Under the pieces are notes generated by a model. It did not search any database. It saw only the letters and a program-made list of their open reading frames with translations, and had not been told where the DNA came from. From Bacteroidota bacterium (GTDB taxonomy: Bacteria > Bacteroidota > Bacteroidia > Bacteroidales > GCA-2748055), in contig JAAEOI010000013.1 of NCBI GenBank assembly GCA_024244665.1, forward strand, positions 1 through 26,680: 26,680 nt of DNA, written 5' to 3'. Numbering within the stretch: position 1 is the stretch's first letter; each line of letters starts with the position of its first letter. The position numbers were made by a program, and so were the translations under genes. Positions 25,838-26,680 of the stretch are shown here, piece by piece.

Positions 25838-26680
25838 ATGGCAAGAACTCATGCGAAAAACAGGTTAGTATACCTGTTATCATTGACAGGTTTTATTTTT
25901 TCATTAAATCTCACCTTACATGCCGGACCGGGCAATATTGCCCCACTGGCAAAGGTGAGTGCTTCCGTTGAATTGAATGCAAATTATCCGGCTGTAAATG
26001 TCACTGACGGGCTTTTAAGAATTCCCGATATTGGTGAGTGGGCATCCGACAGCAGGCAGAACCCCTGGGGAGGTATTAATTATCCCTGGCTCCAGCTAAA
26101 CTGGGATGAATCCCAACTGATAGATAAAATAGTGTTTTATGACCGGGCCGGCCTGGAATCCCATCTTGGGGGAGGTACGATTCAATTCAGTGATGGCACC
26201 GAATTGAGTGTAAATTTGATTCCAAATGACGGAAGTGCCTGTGTGGTGGAATTCCCCGCAAAGGAGGTGGATTGGTTTCGGTTTGTGGTGATGGATGGAA
26301 CAGGTGATAATATCGGATTGTCAGAGATTGAAGTGTTTCCCTCAACCGAAGGAGCACTTGATCCTGTCTCAATGGTGGATCCCTATATAGAAACCACCCG
26401 TGGTCGTTACTTCTTTTTTGTGACGGGCAGCCGTCCCTTCGGAATGATAAGCTCAGCACCCCTGACCCGCAATAAGAACCAGATGGGTGGAGGGTATAAT
26501 TATAACAGCACCGAGATTCTTAGCTTTCCTCAGGTTCATGGATGGATGCTGTCCGGGGTCGAACTGATGCCTGCTACCGGAGAGGTCGATCCCTCCCTCT
26601 GGCATGAAGGCTGGAAATCGGGATTTTCCCATAACAGTGAGATTGTTCAGCCGGGTTATCACCGCGTTTTCCTGGAAAAA
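25838..26680 (+). CDS. Discoidin-like domain + GH92 glycosidase, 3'-truncated by window
   Basis: The frame is open to the last base, giving 281 visible residues. A signal peptide (about 1-29, ending TLHA) is followed by a discoidin (F5/8 type C)-like beta-sandwich (about 33-168: NVTDGLL, WLQLNWDESQLIDKIVFYDR, GLSEIEVF). From about 177 the N-terminal domain of GH92 begins: VDPYIETTRGRYFFF, RPFGMISSAPLTR, GGGYNYNSTEILSFPQVHGWMLSG. GH92 enzymes are calcium-dependent inverting exo-alpha-mannosidases. In place of the classical GGHTFPGA-PFGM the protein has TRGRYFFFVTGSRPFGM, which marks a divergent subgroup whose substrate I cannot state. The catalytic region lies beyond the window. It starts 19 bases after the fusion gene, so it is probably part of the same operon. 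Confidence 0.85.
   Translation, partial: MARTHAKNRLVYLLSLTGFIFSLNLTLHAGPGNIAPLAKVSASVELNANYPAVNVTDGLLRIPDIGEWASDSRQNPWGGINYPWLQLNWDESQLIDKIVFYDRAGLESHLGGGTIQFSDGTELSVNLIPNDGSACVVEFPAKEVDWFRFVVMDGTGDNIGLSEIEVFPSTEGALDPVSMVDPYIETTRGRYFFFVTGSRPFGMISSAPLTRNKNQMGGGYNYNSTEILSFPQVHGWMLSGVELMPATGEVDPSLWHEGWKSGFSHNSEIVQPGYHRVFLEK

Larger units (their letters stand above)
9195..26680 (+). other. Predicted glycan-utilisation operon (open at the window end)
   Basis: Eleven loci lie on one strand with gaps of 25, 7, 22, 46, 5, 11, 16 and 19 bases and two overlaps (ATGA at 10241-10244; TAATG at 17904-17908). I saw no hairpin followed by a T-tract in these gaps. Two cytosolic dehydrogenases precede a set of exported hydrolases, esterases and a sulfatase. 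The order and spacing support one transcription unit beginning in the 8955-9194 gap. An internal promoter in the 46-base gap before 15783 cannot be excluded. Confidence 0.6.

Overview
The window looks like chromosomal DNA of a carbohydrate-degrading Bacteroidota, most likely a marine or sediment member. I infer this from the dense set of secreted glycoside hydrolases and sulfatases with Bacteroidota-style lipoprotein signals (short hydrophobic stretch ending in a Cys), A-rich leaders with little Shine-Dalgarno, TAnnTTTG-type -7 promoter boxes, and a Tat-exported Gfo/Idh/MocA oxidoreductase. I see no SusC/SusD pair, transcription regulator, transporter, tRNA, rRNA, CRISPR array or insertion sequence.

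Layout. (1) 1-1728 (+): the 3' part of a GH31 alpha-glycosidase, cut by the window start. (2) 1763-4836 (-): two peptidase genes, an M24B Xaa-Pro aminopeptidase followed by a secreted M1-type aminopeptidase; they converge on the GH31 gene at a hairpin shared by both stop regions. (3) 4899-6188 (-): the Tat-exported oxidoreductase, divergent from the rest. (4) 6312-8954 (+): a large lipoprotein with a GH67-like N-terminal domain and no clear family. (5) 9195-26680 (+): a tight run of eleven loci with gaps of at most 46 bases and two start/stop overlaps. In order these are an idonate-dehydrogenase-like MDR enzyme, an L-galactose-dehydrogenase-like aldo/keto reductase, a sulfatase, a GH95 enzyme, an SGNH esterase, an (alpha/alpha)6 glycosidase-like lipoprotein, a second SGNH esterase, a wrecked sulfatase, a GH106-like enzyme, a two-enzyme fusion ((alpha/alpha)6 glycosidase plus GH141-like beta-helix), and the start of a discoidin-GH92 protein cut by the window end.

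How it may work together. The exported enzymes would strip sulfate, acyl groups and several kinds of terminal sugar from a complex, branched, sulfated polysaccharide. GH95 is the alpha-L-fucosidase/alpha-L-galactosidase family and GH141 contains an alpha-L-fucosidase. The only cytosolic catabolic genes in the run form an overlapping pair that resembles an L-galactose (or L-fucose) 1-dehydrogenase and an aldonate 5-dehydrogenase. My working model is that the locus releases L-galactose and/or L-fucose and oxidises it by a non-phosphorylating route. This is inference.

The strongest unexpected signals lie between 18.5 and 25.8 kb. One is a 216-base relic of a sulfatase in which the active-site motif, the GKWHLG motif and a sulfatase-like C-terminal tail survive in three different frames. 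The other is a 1299-residue fusion of two hydrolases whose first domain has lost about 230 residues relative to a neighbouring six-hairpin protein. Together they suggest a locus being reshaped by deletion and fusion.
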